DNA of 64,000 nucleotides from Streptomyces sp. HmicA12 (lineage in GTDB: Bacteria; Actinomycetota; Actinomycetes; Streptomycetales; Streptomycetaceae): the NCBI RefSeq assembly GCF_000373565.1, contig NZ_KB891831.1:125330-189329 (forward strand). The letters run 5' to 3'. Under the pieces are notes generated by a model, which was not told the origin of the DNA, ran no database searches, and saw only the letters and a program-made list of their open reading frames with translations. Positions 41,241-50,275 of the stretch are shown piece by piece (the first letter of the stretch is position 1; each line of letters starts with the position of its first letter). A program made the position numbers and the translations under genes.

Positions 41241-42776
41241 GTGGCCCACACACCTTCTGACGGTCCGACCAGCAGAGGCCGCAAGCGCATGCCGGAGACA
41301 GTCGCGGGCATGCCCCGGCATGTGCGCGAGGAACTGACTCGTCGGCTCCGGCGCACCAAGCGGGCCTATCGCAAGCAGGACGTCCAGGTCGTCGAGAAAC
41401 CACTGCTCAAGCGGGCTGTCGGAGCCTCGGCGCTCGGCAACTGCATGGAGTGGTTCGACTTCGGCGTCTACAGCTATCTCGCCGCGACCATCGGCAAGGT
41501 GTTCTTCCCGGGCGCCTCCCCGGGCGCCCAGCTGATCTCGTCCTTCGCGACATTCGCCGCCGCGTTCGTGGTGCGACCGCTCGGCGGCCTGGTGTTCGGC
41601 CCGCTCGGTGACCGTGTCGGGCGGCAGAAGGTGCTCGCCACCACCATGATCATGATGGCGGCCGGAACGTTCTCGATCGGCCTCATCCCGAGCTACGCGA
41701 CGATCGGTATCGCCGCTCCCATTCTTCTGCTGGTCGCCCGAATGGTGCAGGGGTTCTCGACCGGCGGCGAATACGGCGGTGCCACCACCTTCGTCGCCGA
41801 GTATTCGCCGGACCGCCGACGCGGTTTCCTCTCCAGCTGGCTCGACTTCGGCACCTTCGTCGGCTACGCCCTCGGCTCCGCGCTGGTCACCGTGTTGAAC
41901 GTGGCTCTCACGGACGACCAGATGCTGTCCTGGGGCTGGCGCCTGCCGTTCCTGATCGCGGGACCGCTGGGTGTCATCGGCCTGTACATGCGGCTGAAGC
42001 TGGAGGAGTCCCCCGCCTTCCAGCAACAGCTCGACGAACACGAGAAGAGCCTCGCCCAGGACTCGGTCGGCAGCGAGTTCAAGACCATCGTCCGCGAGCA
42101 CTGGCGCCCCCTACTCGTGTGCATGGGCCTGGTTCTTCTCTACAACGTCACGAACTACATGGTCACCGGCTATCTGCCGACCTATCAGACGGAGACACTC
42201 GACCGCTCCAGCACGTCGGCGGACATCCTGGTGCTGATCGGCATGGTGTGGATCGTCCTCCTCATCACCTTCCTCGGGCGCCTCAGCGACCACATCGGCA
42301 GGCGCCCCCTGTACGCGGGCGCGGCGGTCGCCATGATCATCCTTGCCATCCCCGCCTTCCTGCTCATCAAGGCGGAGGGCACCTGGCCGCCCATCTTCGG
42401 CGTGCTGATCCTGTCCACGCTCCTCGCGTGCTTCGCAGCACCGAGTGCCGCCACGCTGCCCGCCCTGTTCCCGACCGCGGTGCGGTACGCGGCGATGGGC
42501 ATCGGCTTCAACTTCGCGGTGGCGGCGTTCGGAGGCACCACCCCGCTGGTGACGGAGGCACTGGTGAACGCGACCGGCGACAAGCTGGTGCCCGCCTACT
42601 ACTTGATGGTGGCCGGAGTCATCGGCCTGGTGACCGTCAAGTTCCTTCCGGAGAGCGCGCAACTGCCCCTCGACGGCTCGCAGCCGATGGTCGGCTCGGC
42701 AGAGGAACAGAAGGAACTCATCGACACGTCCCAGGACCTGTACCAGTACGCCGAAGAGCAGTCTTCGACGCGCTGA
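41241..42776 (+). CDS. MHS-family MFS transporter (ProP-like)
   Basis: 511 residues from GTG 41241, which has AGAGAGGCGG upstream; ATG 41289 and ATG 41178 are alternatives. Twelve helices are present. The metabolite:H+ symporter signature GNCMEWFDFGVYSYLA opens helix 1, and the loop 2-3 motif is GPLGDRVGRQKVL. ARMVQGFSTGGEYGGA is also typical. The family imports proline, betaine, citrate or sugar acids. Lying right after the broken sugar-acid genes, it may once have supplied their substrate, but it looks intact and may still serve another solute. Confidence 0.85.
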   Translation: MAHTPSDGPTSRGRKRMPETVAGMPRHVREELTRRLRRTKRAYRKQDVQVVEKPLLKRAVGASALGNCMEWFDFGVYSYLAATIGKVFFPGASPGAQLISSFATFAAAFVVRPLGGLVFGPLGDRVGRQKVLATTMIMMAAGTFSIGLIPSYATIGIAAPILLLVARMVQGFSTGGEYGGATTFVAEYSPDRRRGFLSSWLDFGTFVGYALGSALVTVLNVALTDDQMLSWGWRLPFLIAGPLGVIGLYMRLKLEESPAFQQQLDEHEKSLAQDSVGSEFKTIVREHWRPLLVCMGLVLLYNVTNYMVTGYLPTYQTETLDRSSTSADILVLIGMVWIVLLITFLGRLSDHIGRRPLYAGAAVAMIILAIPAFLLIKAEGTWPPIFGVLILSTLLACFAAPSAATLPALFPTAVRYAAMGIGFNFAVAAFGGTTPLVTEALVNATGDKLVPAYYLMVAGVIGLVTVKFLPESAQLPLDGSQPMVGSAEEQKELIDTSQDLYQYAEEQSSTR

Positions 42777-42783
42777 CCGGCCG

Positions 42784-42819
42784 ATGGGGCAGCGGTCCGG
42801 ACATCTGCCGCTGCCCCAT
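42784..42819. terminator. terminator hairpin after the MHS transporter gene
   Basis: 12-base perfect arms (42784-42795 and 42808-42819) with a 12-base loop, 8 bases after the stop codon and between convergent reading directions. Confidence 0.8.
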
Positions 42820-42836
42820 GGTTCGCCCAGGGGCGG

Positions 42837-44017
42837 TCAGTCCGCGGCGGGCCGCCACTGGTCGGCCTCTCGTGACGCTGCACGTGCACCGAGAAACCCG
42901 ACGCCGAGCGAGATCACGGCACATGTCGTGACGCCGACCGCGAGGACGGTCCAGGAGACGGAGCCTTCCCGTACCAGGGCGACGAAGAACACCGAGTGCC
43001 ATGCGGTCACGGCCCCGGCCACCACCGTGGAGATGGGCAAGGGGACGGTCAGATGCCAGGAGCTCACGGACCGGAACACTCGACGGTGGCCGGTCAGGAC
43101 GGACAACGGGGCGAAAGCGTGCCGGATGCGTACGAATTCCGCCGCCGCGCTCACGGCACCGGCCACGAGCAGGAACAGGAGGCCGGTGACGCCGAACACC
43201 TGGATCCAGCTCGGGAGGCGGGTACGCGAGGAGCCCAACCAGTTTCCACCCAGCTCTGTGACCTGCACGGACGGGTTGGGGACCGTGTGAGCGGCGTGCT
43301 TCACCCCGGCGAGTCGGCCCGGTGCGGGGGTGATGACGAGGAGCGACTGAGTGCCGTCCGCCTTCACCGTGACGCGGGGGATCTGCGCGAACTTGACGTT
43401 GCCGTACCAGCGGCGGAGCTCGTCCACCTGCGCGTTGCCCGGTGCCGTGGTCCGCGTGCCGTCGCCGGTGCAGGCGAGGTGCAGTGTGCGCAGGTCCTGG
43501 CAGGGTCCTTCGACGGAAACCCAAGGCTCTTCGGGCGGCCCCGGGTCGTGCATGGTGCGGGTCAGCAGAAGCGATCCGGAGGGAAGGGAGGCGCGGAACC
43601 GGTCGGTCTGCGCCGCGGTCATGCCGCTGGTGGTCAGCTCGATGACGGTGTCCTCATTGCGTTGGTGCGTGGCGACCGCTGCTTGTGAGTGCTCCCCGAG
43701 TCTGCTGGTCCACACCTGCATCTGGGCGACGATCCCGATGCCGATCACCATGGCCAGCGCGAGGCGGACGATGACGCCTGGGTGCGCGTGCGTCCAGCGC
43801 CCGCCGATCATGCGGCCGGCGTTGCCGCGGCGTCTGCCGGTATCGGCGAGCCATGCCCCCAGGTGGCGGGTGCCGAGGGCCACGACGGAGGACAGGAACG
43901 CCCACATGACGACCGTTCCTGAGGTGAACACGATCAGCTGGGCTTTGCGAGGGACGTACTGGCTGGTCAGGACCAGTGCGACGCCGACTCCGCAGGCCAG
44001 CAGGCGCCAGGCGGACG
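42837..44017 (-). pseudogene. ABC transporter permease (FtsX-like), 5' part lost
   Basis: The frame can be followed from about 44017 (WRLLACGVGVALVLTSQYVPRK) through the annotated-length stretch from GTG 43931 down to the stop at 42837. It contains a large extracytoplasmic domain and three C-terminal helices (SWIQVFGVTGLLFLLVAGAV; LPISTVVAGAVTAWHSVFF; VLAVGVTTCAVISLGVGFLG). This is the second half of an MacB/FtsX-type permease. Upstream the sequence changes directly into an ATPase gene piece, in a different frame. A short product from 43931 is conceivable but unlikely to work. Confidence 0.6.
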
Positions 44018-44214
44018 ACGCCTTCCTTGGCCTCGGGGTCGAGTGCGCCGGTGGGCTCGTCGGCCAGGAGGACGGTGGGCTCGGTGATCAGTGCGCGGGC
44101 CACGGCGGTGCGCTGGCGCTCACCGCCGGAGAGCGTTCCGGTGGGGGTGGTACCGGTAGGGACACCGAGCCGGCCGAGGAGTTCTTCGGCACCGCCCTGT
44201 TGGCGAGAAGTGAT
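44018..44214 (-). pseudogene. ABC ATPase fragment
   Basis: Only the middle of a MacB-type ATPase is left: EELLGRLGV, the signature LSGGERQRTAVARALI and Walker B VLLADEPTGALDPEAKEG. Walker A, the Q-loop and the switch His are absent. The fragment runs into the permease remnant near 44018-44030 through an internal deletion. Between its other end and the reductase gene (44215-44342) I recognise nothing. Confidence 0.7.
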
Positions 44215-44342
44215 CGATCGTGGCGTCAGATTCCGTCCGAGCCGGTCCACCGCGGCTCCCGCGATCCGTCGTACGCGCCCTGCTCGCCCCTCAACCACGG
44301 GCCCGGCCAGGGCCGCGTCCCTTCGATCTCCGCGGTGTGTAC

Positions 44343-45788
44343 TCAACCGCGGTACGTCTCCAGCAGGCGCAGCCACACCTCGCTCACCGTCGGATACGCC
44401 GGCACCGCGTGCCACAGGCGGTCGATAGGGACCTCGCCCGCGATCGCGATCGTCGCCGAGTGGATGAGTTCGCCGACGCCGGGGCCGACGAAGGTGACGC
44501 CGAGGACGACCTCGCGGTCGAGGTCGACGATCATGCGGGCGCGGCCGGTGTAGCCGTCGGCGTAGAGGCTGGATCCGGCCACGTTGGCCAGGTCGTAGTC
44601 GACGGCGCGGACGCGGTGGCCCGCCGCCTCCGCCTCGGCGAGGGTGAGGCCCGCGCTCGCCGCCTCCGGGTCGGTGAAGACGACCTGGGGCACGGCCGCG
44701 AGGTCGGCCGTGGCGGCGTGGGCGCCCCAGCGGTCGGTCTCCAGGAGCGGGACGCCGGCCGCGCGGGCGGTGATCGCGGCGCCCGCGACACGCGCCTGGT
44801 ACTTGCCCTGGTGGGTGAGGAGGGCGCGGTGGTTGGCGTCGCCGACCGCGTAGAGCCAGTCGCTGCCCTCGACGCGCAGGGAGTCGTCGACGATCAGCCA
44901 GGAGCCCGGGTCGATGCCGACCGTGTCCAGGCCGATGTCCTCGGTGCGCGGGGCGCGGCCCGTCGCGAAGAGGATCTCGTCCGCGTCGAGGGTCGAGCCG
45001 TCGTCCAGGGTGACGGTGAGAGTACCGTCCGTGCGTTCGACCGCGGTGACGGTGACGCCCGTACGGACGTCTGTTCCCGCCTCGCGCAGCGCGTCGGCGA
45101 CGAGCTCCCCGGCGAAGGGCTCCATGCGGTTCAGGAGGCTGTCGCCGCGTACGAGCAGGGTGACCTGCGAGCCGAGCGCCTGCCAGGCCGTCGCCATCTC
45201 GGTCGCGACGACGCCGCCGCCGACCACGACGAGACGTCCGGGCGCGTGGTCGGCACTGGTGGCCTCCCGGCTGGTCCAGGGCTTGGCCTCGGGCAACCCC
45301 GGCAGGTCGGGCAGGGCGGCCCGGGTGCCGGTGCAGACCGCGACGGCGTGCCGGGCGGTGAGCACGGTGACCGTGCCGTCCTCGGCGGTGACCGTGACCC
45401 GGCGCGGACCGTCGAGGCGGCCGTGGCCGCGGTAGAGGTCGGCCCCGATGGACTCGATCCAGCCGACCTGGCCGTCGTCCTTCCAGTGGGAGGTGAAGTC
45501 GTCGCGGTTGGCGAGCACGGCGGCGGTGTCCAGGGGGCCCTGGACGGCCTGGCGCAGACCCGGCACCCGCCGGGCGTCCGCGCGCGCGATCACCGGGCGC
45601 AGCAGCGCCTTGCTGGGCATGCAGGCCCAGTACGAGCATTCGCCGCCGACGAGCTCGCTCTCCACGACCGCCGCGCTCAGTCCGCCGGCCCGCACCCGGT
45701 CGGCGACGTTCTCGCCGACCGGTCCCGCTCCCAGCACGACGACGTCGTAAGCGATGGCTTCGTTCGTGGGTTCTGTTGCTTCTGTCAT
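44343..45788 (-). CDS. FAD/NAD(P)-dependent disulfide oxidoreductase
   Basis: 481 residues. The FAD motif is VVVLGAGPVGENVA (about 17-30), the redox cysteines are Cys51 and Cys56 in GGECSYWACMPSK, the NAD(P) motif is LVVVGGGVVATEMA, and the second FAD motif is YAVGDANHRALL. The C-terminal dimerisation domain is present, but the usual His-x-x-x-x-Glu pair of lipoamide dehydrogenase reads HAVPAYPTVSE, which retains the pattern. It is similar to dihydrolipoamide dehydrogenase and mercuric reductase. ATG 45788 is used. It is divergent from a thioredoxin gene, so the two may share a redox function. Confidence 0.85.
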   Translation of the reverse strand: MTEATEPTNEAIAYDVVVLGAGPVGENVADRVRAGGLSAAVVESELVGGECSYWACMPSKALLRPVIARADARRVPGLRQAVQGPLDTAAVLANRDDFTSHWKDDGQVGWIESIGADLYRGHGRLDGPRRVTVTAEDGTVTVLTARHAVAVCTGTRAALPDLPGLPEAKPWTSREATSADHAPGRLVVVGGGVVATEMATAWQALGSQVTLLVRGDSLLNRMEPFAGELVADALREAGTDVRTGVTVTAVERTDGTLTVTLDDGSTLDADEILFATGRAPRTEDIGLDTVGIDPGSWLIVDDSLRVEGSDWLYAVGDANHRALLTHQGKYQARVAGAAITARAAGVPLLETDRWGAHAATADLAAVPQVVFTDPEAASAGLTLAEAEAAGHRVRAVDYDLANVAGSSLYADGYTGRARMIVDLDREVVLGVTFVGPGVGELIHSATIAIAGEVPIDRLWHAVPAYPTVSEVWLRLLETYRG

Positions 45789-45930
45789 GGGGTCCAGTGT
45801 GGTCGGAGGTGTGCCCGCAAGCCACATGGGTATGGGCGCGGAATACGTCCGCCATGCGGACGGTTGTGCACAGCGGCTTTGCCCCCTACGGCTTCGCCCC
45901 GAACCCAGGAAGCAGGAAGAGGGAAACACC

Positions 45931-46335
45931 ATGAGCAGCACCACCACGGAGCTGACCAAGGAGAACTTCGATCAGACGGTCACGGAGAACGAGTTCGTGC
46001 TGATCGACTTCTGGGCGTCCTGGTGCGGACCGTGCAAGCAGTTCGCCCCGGTCTACGAGAAGGCCGCGGAAGCCAACCCCGACCTCGTCTTCGGCAAGGT
46101 GGACACGGAGGCGCAGCCCGAGCTCGCCGCCGCGTTCGGCATCCAGTCGATCCCGACCCTGATGATCGTCCGCGATCAGGTGGCCGTGTTCGCGCAGCCG
46201 GGCGCGCTGCCGCAGGAGGCACTGGACGACGTGATCGGGCAGGCCCGCAAGCTGGACATGGACGAGGTCCGCAAGTCCGTCGCCGAACAGCAGGCGCAGC
46301 AGGCCCAGCAGGGGCAGCAGGCCGAAGAGGGCTGA
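45931..46335 (+). CDS. thioredoxin
   Basis: 134 residues. The active site FWASWCGPCKQF has Cys32 and Cys35, and the cis-proline follows in GIQSIPTLMIV. The C-terminal 25 residues extend beyond the normal fold and are very rich in Gln and Ala (AEQQAQQAQQGQQAEEG). It reduces protein disulfides in the cytoplasm. ATG 45931 follows GGAAGAGGG. It is divergent from the disulfide oxidoreductase gene across a 142-base promoter region. Confidence 0.92.
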   Translation: MSSTTTELTKENFDQTVTENEFVLIDFWASWCGPCKQFAPVYEKAAEANPDLVFGKVDTEAQPELAAAFGIQSIPTLMIVRDQVAVFAQPGALPQEALDDVIGQARKLDMDEVRKSVAEQQAQQAQQGQQAEEG

Positions 46336-46363
46336 GCCTCCCGGTTCGGTGGTGCGGCGCGGG

Positions 46364-47398
46364 TCAGGTCGACTCGCGCCGCACCAGGCTCGCCCCGAGC
46401 ACCTTGCGCACCTCCGGCTCGCTCTGCGGGTCGCGCACCAGCCGGTCGACGAGTTCCGCCAGCTCCTGCCCCGAGGGCAGAGCGACGTGGACGGTGCTCA
46501 GCCGCGGCCGCAGCAGCCGGCCCAGCATCAGGTCGTCGGCGCCGATCACGGCCACCTCGCCGGGGATGTCGACGCCCGTGTCCTGCAGGGCCCGCATCAG
46601 CAGCATCGCGTACTCGTCGTTGTACGCGAACACGGCGTCGAGCCCCAACTCCCGCACCTGTTGGGCGACTTGCGCCGCGTGGTCCTCGTCGTAGGCGAGC
46701 GGGATCCCCACCACTTCGGCGCCGGTCTCGCGCACGCCCGCCAGGCGCGGCTCGGCGAACACGTCGAGGCCCTCCTCGCGCGGCATCACGACCCCGATGC
46801 GGCGACGGCCGACCTCCAGCAGGTGTTCCCCCGCGACCCGGCCGACCTCGCGGTGGTCGGTGAGCAGCGCGTGCGCGCCCGCGACCGGCTCGGGGCCCAG
46901 GGTGATGACGGCCTTGGCGCCGGACCGCTTGAGGATGTCGATGCCCCGCTGTCCCATGCCGACGGGGGCGAGCACGGCGACGGGCCGCAGTTCGGCCCAG
47001 GCGCGGGCGGCGTCGTCGCCGACGACGCCGACGCTGCCGTACTGGACCACGGTGTAGTCGAAGCGGCTGAGCGCCCACTGGAACTCGTTGAGGAAACCGC
47101 TGTACAGCGGGCCGATCGGTACCTCGGGCGTCGGCAGGAGAACGATCCGGGTGTGGCCGGCGCGCAGGCTGCGGGCGGCCGCGTGCGGAACGTAGCCGAG
47201 TTCCCTGGCGGCCTCGTGCACCCGGCGCCGGGTGGGCTCGCTGATCCGGACGGCGCTGGTGTTGTTCAGGACGTAGCTGACGGTGGCGCGCGAGACCCCG
47301 GCCAGGCGCGCGACGTCGGCGCTCGTCGGTACGGAGCCGCGGGCGGGGCCGGTGGCGCGGGTCGCGGCGGGCTGCTGCGGATTCGGTATCTGTCCCAT
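46364..47398 (-). CDS. LacI-family regulator
   Basis: 344 residues. The N-terminal HTH is SADVARLAGVSRATVSYVLNN with the hinge helix PHAAARSLRAG, and the periplasmic-binding-type sensor follows, including VFAYNDEYAMLLMRAL and AVIGADDL. Starts at 47398 and 47410 are both possible; an upstream ATG at 47461 would add a poor leader. LacI proteins usually sense a sugar. The nearest genes do not reveal its target. Confidence 0.88.
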   Translation of the reverse strand: MGQIPNPQQPAATRATGPARGSVPTSADVARLAGVSRATVSYVLNNTSAVRISEPTRRRVHEAARELGYVPHAAARSLRAGHTRIVLLPTPEVPIGPLYSGFLNEFQWALSRFDYTVVQYGSVGVVGDDAARAWAELRPVAVLAPVGMGQRGIDILKRSGAKAVITLGPEPVAGAHALLTDHREVGRVAGEHLLEVGRRRIGVVMPREEGLDVFAEPRLAGVRETGAEVVGIPLAYDEDHAAQVAQQVRELGLDAVFAYNDEYAMLLMRALQDTGVDIPGEVAVIGADDLMLGRLLRPRLSTVHVALPSGQELAELVDRLVRDPQSEPEVRKVLGASLVRREST

Positions 47399-47532
47399 GA
47401 CGTACCGCATCTTTCCAGACGGAGCACCCGCCGCGGGGCTCGGGCGTGCACTCGGTGCCACGGCACGGCCAACGCGCTGTCACCACCGGCGACTTGGAGG
47501 TGCGTCGACGCGTGCCGCGATCACCGGTGGCC

Positions 47533-48570
47533 CTAGCCGGCGGCCAGCGTCCGCCACACCTCCGGGTCCTCGAAGTTCAGCGCCCACAGGACCGTGTTGC
47601 GGATTCCGTACTTGCGCAGGACGGGCAGGTGGGCCGCCGTGCCGCGGGCGTCCTGGTACCAGACGGTGCGACGCGTGTCGCCGTCCTTGTACGTGAAGTG
47701 CGGGGTCCCGGAGACCGGGTCGAGGGCGTAGGGCGCCTTCTCCTTGCGGCGCAGCGCCTCGGCGTCCTTCCAGGTCACGTGCTTCGCACGTTCCTTGCCG
47801 CCGTCGGCCCAGTCCCAGCCGTACGCGGGAAGGCCCATCTCCAGTTTCGCGCGGGGGACTTGGGCGGTCGCCGTGGCGAGGATCTCGTCGTACCACTCCG
47901 GTGTGGAGAGCGGGCCCGGCCGCCCCTCGGCATAGTGCAGGTTGTAGCCCATGATGCGCATCCGGTCGGCCGCCGCGCCCAGCCGCTGGTAGTCCCAAAT
48001 GCGGCCCGCTGTGCGGGTCTTGGGGGTGACGGTGACGAAGCACTGCTTGTGCAGGGTGTGCAGGCGTGCGCAGAGGTCGGTGACGAAGATGGCGTATCCG
48101 GCGCGCACCGCGCGGTACTTGGCCTCGGGTGTCGGCGCGATGGTCTCGTAGTCGAGGTCGAGGCCGTCGTAGGCGCGGCTGCGGACGACCGCGATGAGGG
48201 CCTCGACGTGGTCGGCCCGACGGGCCGGGCTGGTCATGACGGCGCCGAGGGCGCCGGGCTTCATCTGTTCCATGACGGTCGGGACGACCTGGATGCCCTT
48301 GGCGTGCAGCCCGTTGACGATGCGGCGGTCCCCCGCTCCGGGGTGTCCGTCGACGCGGGTCGCGGACTTCGTCTCGTACCAGAAGGGGCTGATGGTGCGG
48401 ATCTGCGCGGCGTGCGCGAGGGCGTTGCGGTAGGCGGGCTCCTGGTCCCAGTACGGCAGCCAGGCGGAGACCGTGCGGGGCGGGGGCAGGGCGTCGGCGG
48501 CGTGTGCGGCGGCCGGCGTGAGCGCGGTGGCGAGAACGGCCAGGACAGTGAGGTGTATTCGTCGTGCCAT
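47533..48570 (-). CDS. secreted glycoside hydrolase family 18 protein
   Basis: 345 residues. A signal peptide ends near AAHAADA. The GH18 catalytic motif is YDGLDLDYE (Asp135, Asp138, Asp140 and the catalytic Glu142), with RIMGYNLHYAEG and AKLEMGLPAYGWDW as the expected later strands. It resembles the YaaH/SleL-like and chitinase-like members that act on peptidoglycan or chitin. There is no separate binding module. Confidence 0.87.
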   Translation of the reverse strand: MARRIHLTVLAVLATALTPAAAHAADALPPPRTVSAWLPYWDQEPAYRNALAHAAQIRTISPFWYETKSATRVDGHPGAGDRRIVNGLHAKGIQVVPTVMEQMKPGALGAVMTSPARRADHVEALIAVVRSRAYDGLDLDYETIAPTPEAKYRAVRAGYAIFVTDLCARLHTLHKQCFVTVTPKTRTAGRIWDYQRLGAAADRMRIMGYNLHYAEGRPGPLSTPEWYDEILATATAQVPRAKLEMGLPAYGWDWADGGKERAKHVTWKDAEALRRKEKAPYALDPVSGTPHFTYKDGDTRRTVWYQDARGTAAHLPVLRKYGIRNTVLWALNFEDPEVWRTLAAG

Positions 48571-48641
48571 GTCCCGAGCCTGTGCGTCGACCGGCGGACC
48601 CGCCGCGCGGATTGGGCCGTCCAGCCTCTAACGTGACCTGC

Positions 48642-49097
48642 GTGACTGCCTATACGGATGACACCACGTACGAGCACCCCGGTCGCTCCGGCGCGACCGC
48701 CACGGTGGAGGCCGAGCCGCGTCAGGTGGGCCGGGTGCGCACCGAGTACGCACCCGCGCACGACGGCGACCCGGATCCGGGCGAGATCGTCTGGACCTGG
48801 GTTCCGTTCGAGGAGAACGACGGGCGGGGCAAGGACCGGCCCGTGCTCGTCGTCGCCCGCGAGGAGGGCGGCACGCTGCTCGCCGTGCAGCTGTCCAGCA
48901 AGCGGCACGACCACGACCGCGAGTGGGTGGCACTCGGGTCCGGGCCCTGGGACCGGGACGGCCGCGATTCGTGGGTGGATCTGGACCGGGTGCTGCGCGT
49001 GCACGAGCGGGGCATGCGGCGCGAGGCGTGCGCCCTGGACCGGGGCCGGTTCAACACGGTGGTGCTGCGGCTGCGGGAGCGCTACGGCTGGCGTTGA
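48642..49097 (+). CDS. PemK/MazF-family protein
   Basis: 151 residues. After a 45-residue leader comes the PemK/MazF barrel: DPDPGEIVWTWVPFEENDGRGKDRPVLVVA, then LAVQLSSKR, and the closing WVDLDRVLRVHERGMRREACALD. MazF toxins are mRNA endonucleases, but the usual small antitoxin gene is not seen upstream or downstream. It may be a solitary or domesticated member. GTG 48642 is used. Its 3' end overlaps the convergent PARG gene by 16 bases. Confidence 0.75.
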   Translation: MTAYTDDTTYEHPGRSGATATVEAEPRQVGRVRTEYAPAHDGDPDPGEIVWTWVPFEENDGRGKDRPVLVVAREEGGTLLAVQLSSKRHDHDREWVALGSGPWDRDGRDSWVDLDRVLRVHERGMRREACALDRGRFNTVVLRLRERYGWR

Positions 49098-49918
49098 GAA
49101 GCCGTGTCGAGGACCCGCTCGAACGCCGAGCGGGTCGTCGCGCCCTTCGTGCGGTCGAGCACCGCGAAGACGACCTGCTCGAAGTGGTTCCGGAAGCGGC
49201 CGTCCAGCGCGGTCCGGAACGCCTGCGCGACCTGCTCCGGATCGTTCCGGAACACGCCGCAGCCCCAGGCACCGAGCACCAGGCGGCGGTAGCCCTCGGC
49301 CGCGGCCGTTTCGAGGACGCGCTCCGCGCGCGAGGCCAGCGCGGCCGGTATCTCGTGGACCCGCTCCGGGGTGCGGTGCGCGATCACCCCGGCGTTCGGC
49401 GCGGGTGACGTCAGGAATCCGACCTGGTACGGCTCGTCGAGGAGGCGTCCGCGGTCGTCCCGGAAGACGGGCACGCCGGGCGCGTGGATGACCCGGTCGC
49501 TGTAGAAGACGTCCCGGTCGGCGCGGTGGCGGTCGTAGAACTCCGGCACCTCGACGAGGCACGTGTACAGCGCCGAGGAGCGGCATACGGCCTCTTCCTG
49601 GGCCTGCGCGCCGTTCAGGTACCCGCCGCCGGGGTTGCGGGCGGACGCGAAGTTCAACACCGCGATCCGCTCCGCCCGCTCCCCCGTCATGCGGCGCGCC
49701 GCGTCGAGGCTGCTCTCCCCCGTGACCTCGACAAACGGCGCCCCCGCGCCCGGCGCAGCCGGTACCGGTACCGGCTGCGGCCCGTACAGGCGCGTGCCCG
49801 CCCGGGCTCGTGCCACCGCGTCGGCGACGGACACCGTGCGGCCGTCCGGCGCGACGTACTCCCCCGTGGCGACGATCTTCTCCGTGCTCTGCGCGATCTC
49901 GCGCAGCCGGGCGCTCAC
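49082..49918 (-). CDS. bacterial poly(ADP-ribose) glycohydrolase (PARG, TIGR02452 family)
   Basis: 278 residues. The macrodomain-type core has IAVLNFASARNPGGGYLNG and the PARG signature GGG (97-99) followed after seven residues by QEE (107-109). This matches the GGG-X6-8-QEE catalytic loop defined in Thermomonospora curvata PARG. VIHAPGVPVFRDDRG and LVLGAWGCGVFRNDP are also conserved. The enzyme removes ADP-ribose polymers or ADP-ribose from targets. No PARP-like gene is visible in the window. It is convergent with the PemK-like gene. Confidence 0.88.
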   Translation of the reverse strand: MSARLREIAQSTEKIVATGEYVAPDGRTVSVADAVARARAGTRLYGPQPVPVPAAPGAGAPFVEVTGESSLDAARRMTGERAERIAVLNFASARNPGGGYLNGAQAQEEAVCRSSALYTCLVEVPEFYDRHRADRDVFYSDRVIHAPGVPVFRDDRGRLLDEPYQVGFLTSPAPNAGVIAHRTPERVHEIPAALASRAERVLETAAAEGYRRLVLGAWGCGVFRNDPEQVAQAFRTALDGRFRNHFEQVVFAVLDRTKGATTRSAFERVLDTASQRQP

Positions 49919-50275
49919 GCCCGCTCCCCCGTCGTGCTCATGAACCCATCGTGATTGTCCGGCGCCCGGCGGGGCAACAGATTTTCACCGCACCGCGGCC
50001 GCCCCGCGGCCGTACCAAGGCCGCACCGAGGCCCCGCCAGGGCCGCTCCGAGGGCGCGCGGAGAGCGCGCGTCACGGCCACAGGGAGGCCGGATGACGAA
50101 CACGGGGGAAACGCATCGGACGACCCACGCCAACCTTCAGGCGCACCCTTGTGCGAATCCCGGGGAAGGTCTTGGGTGGGACGAGCGTTGCCCGAAACGG
50201 CCCGTCCCGGGTCGAATCGACGCCGTGGCCCCTACCGGGGACCATGGGAAGCGTTGAGGACCAGGAGGATCCCGC
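49919..50275. other. 357-base intergenic region upstream of egtA
   Basis: It holds the promoters of the divergent PARG gene and egt operon. Near 49985-50060 the sequence is a run of imperfect GGCCGC-type short repeats. A frame from ATG 50093, preceded by GGGAGG, encodes 54 residues, but its third-position bias is weak, so I do not call a gene. Confidence 0.4.

Noticed and set aside
50093..50257. 54-codon frame from ATG 50093 preceded by GGGAGG, upstream of egtA
   Set aside because: Third-position G/C is only moderate and the peptide resembles nothing I know; likely chance in the egt promoter region.
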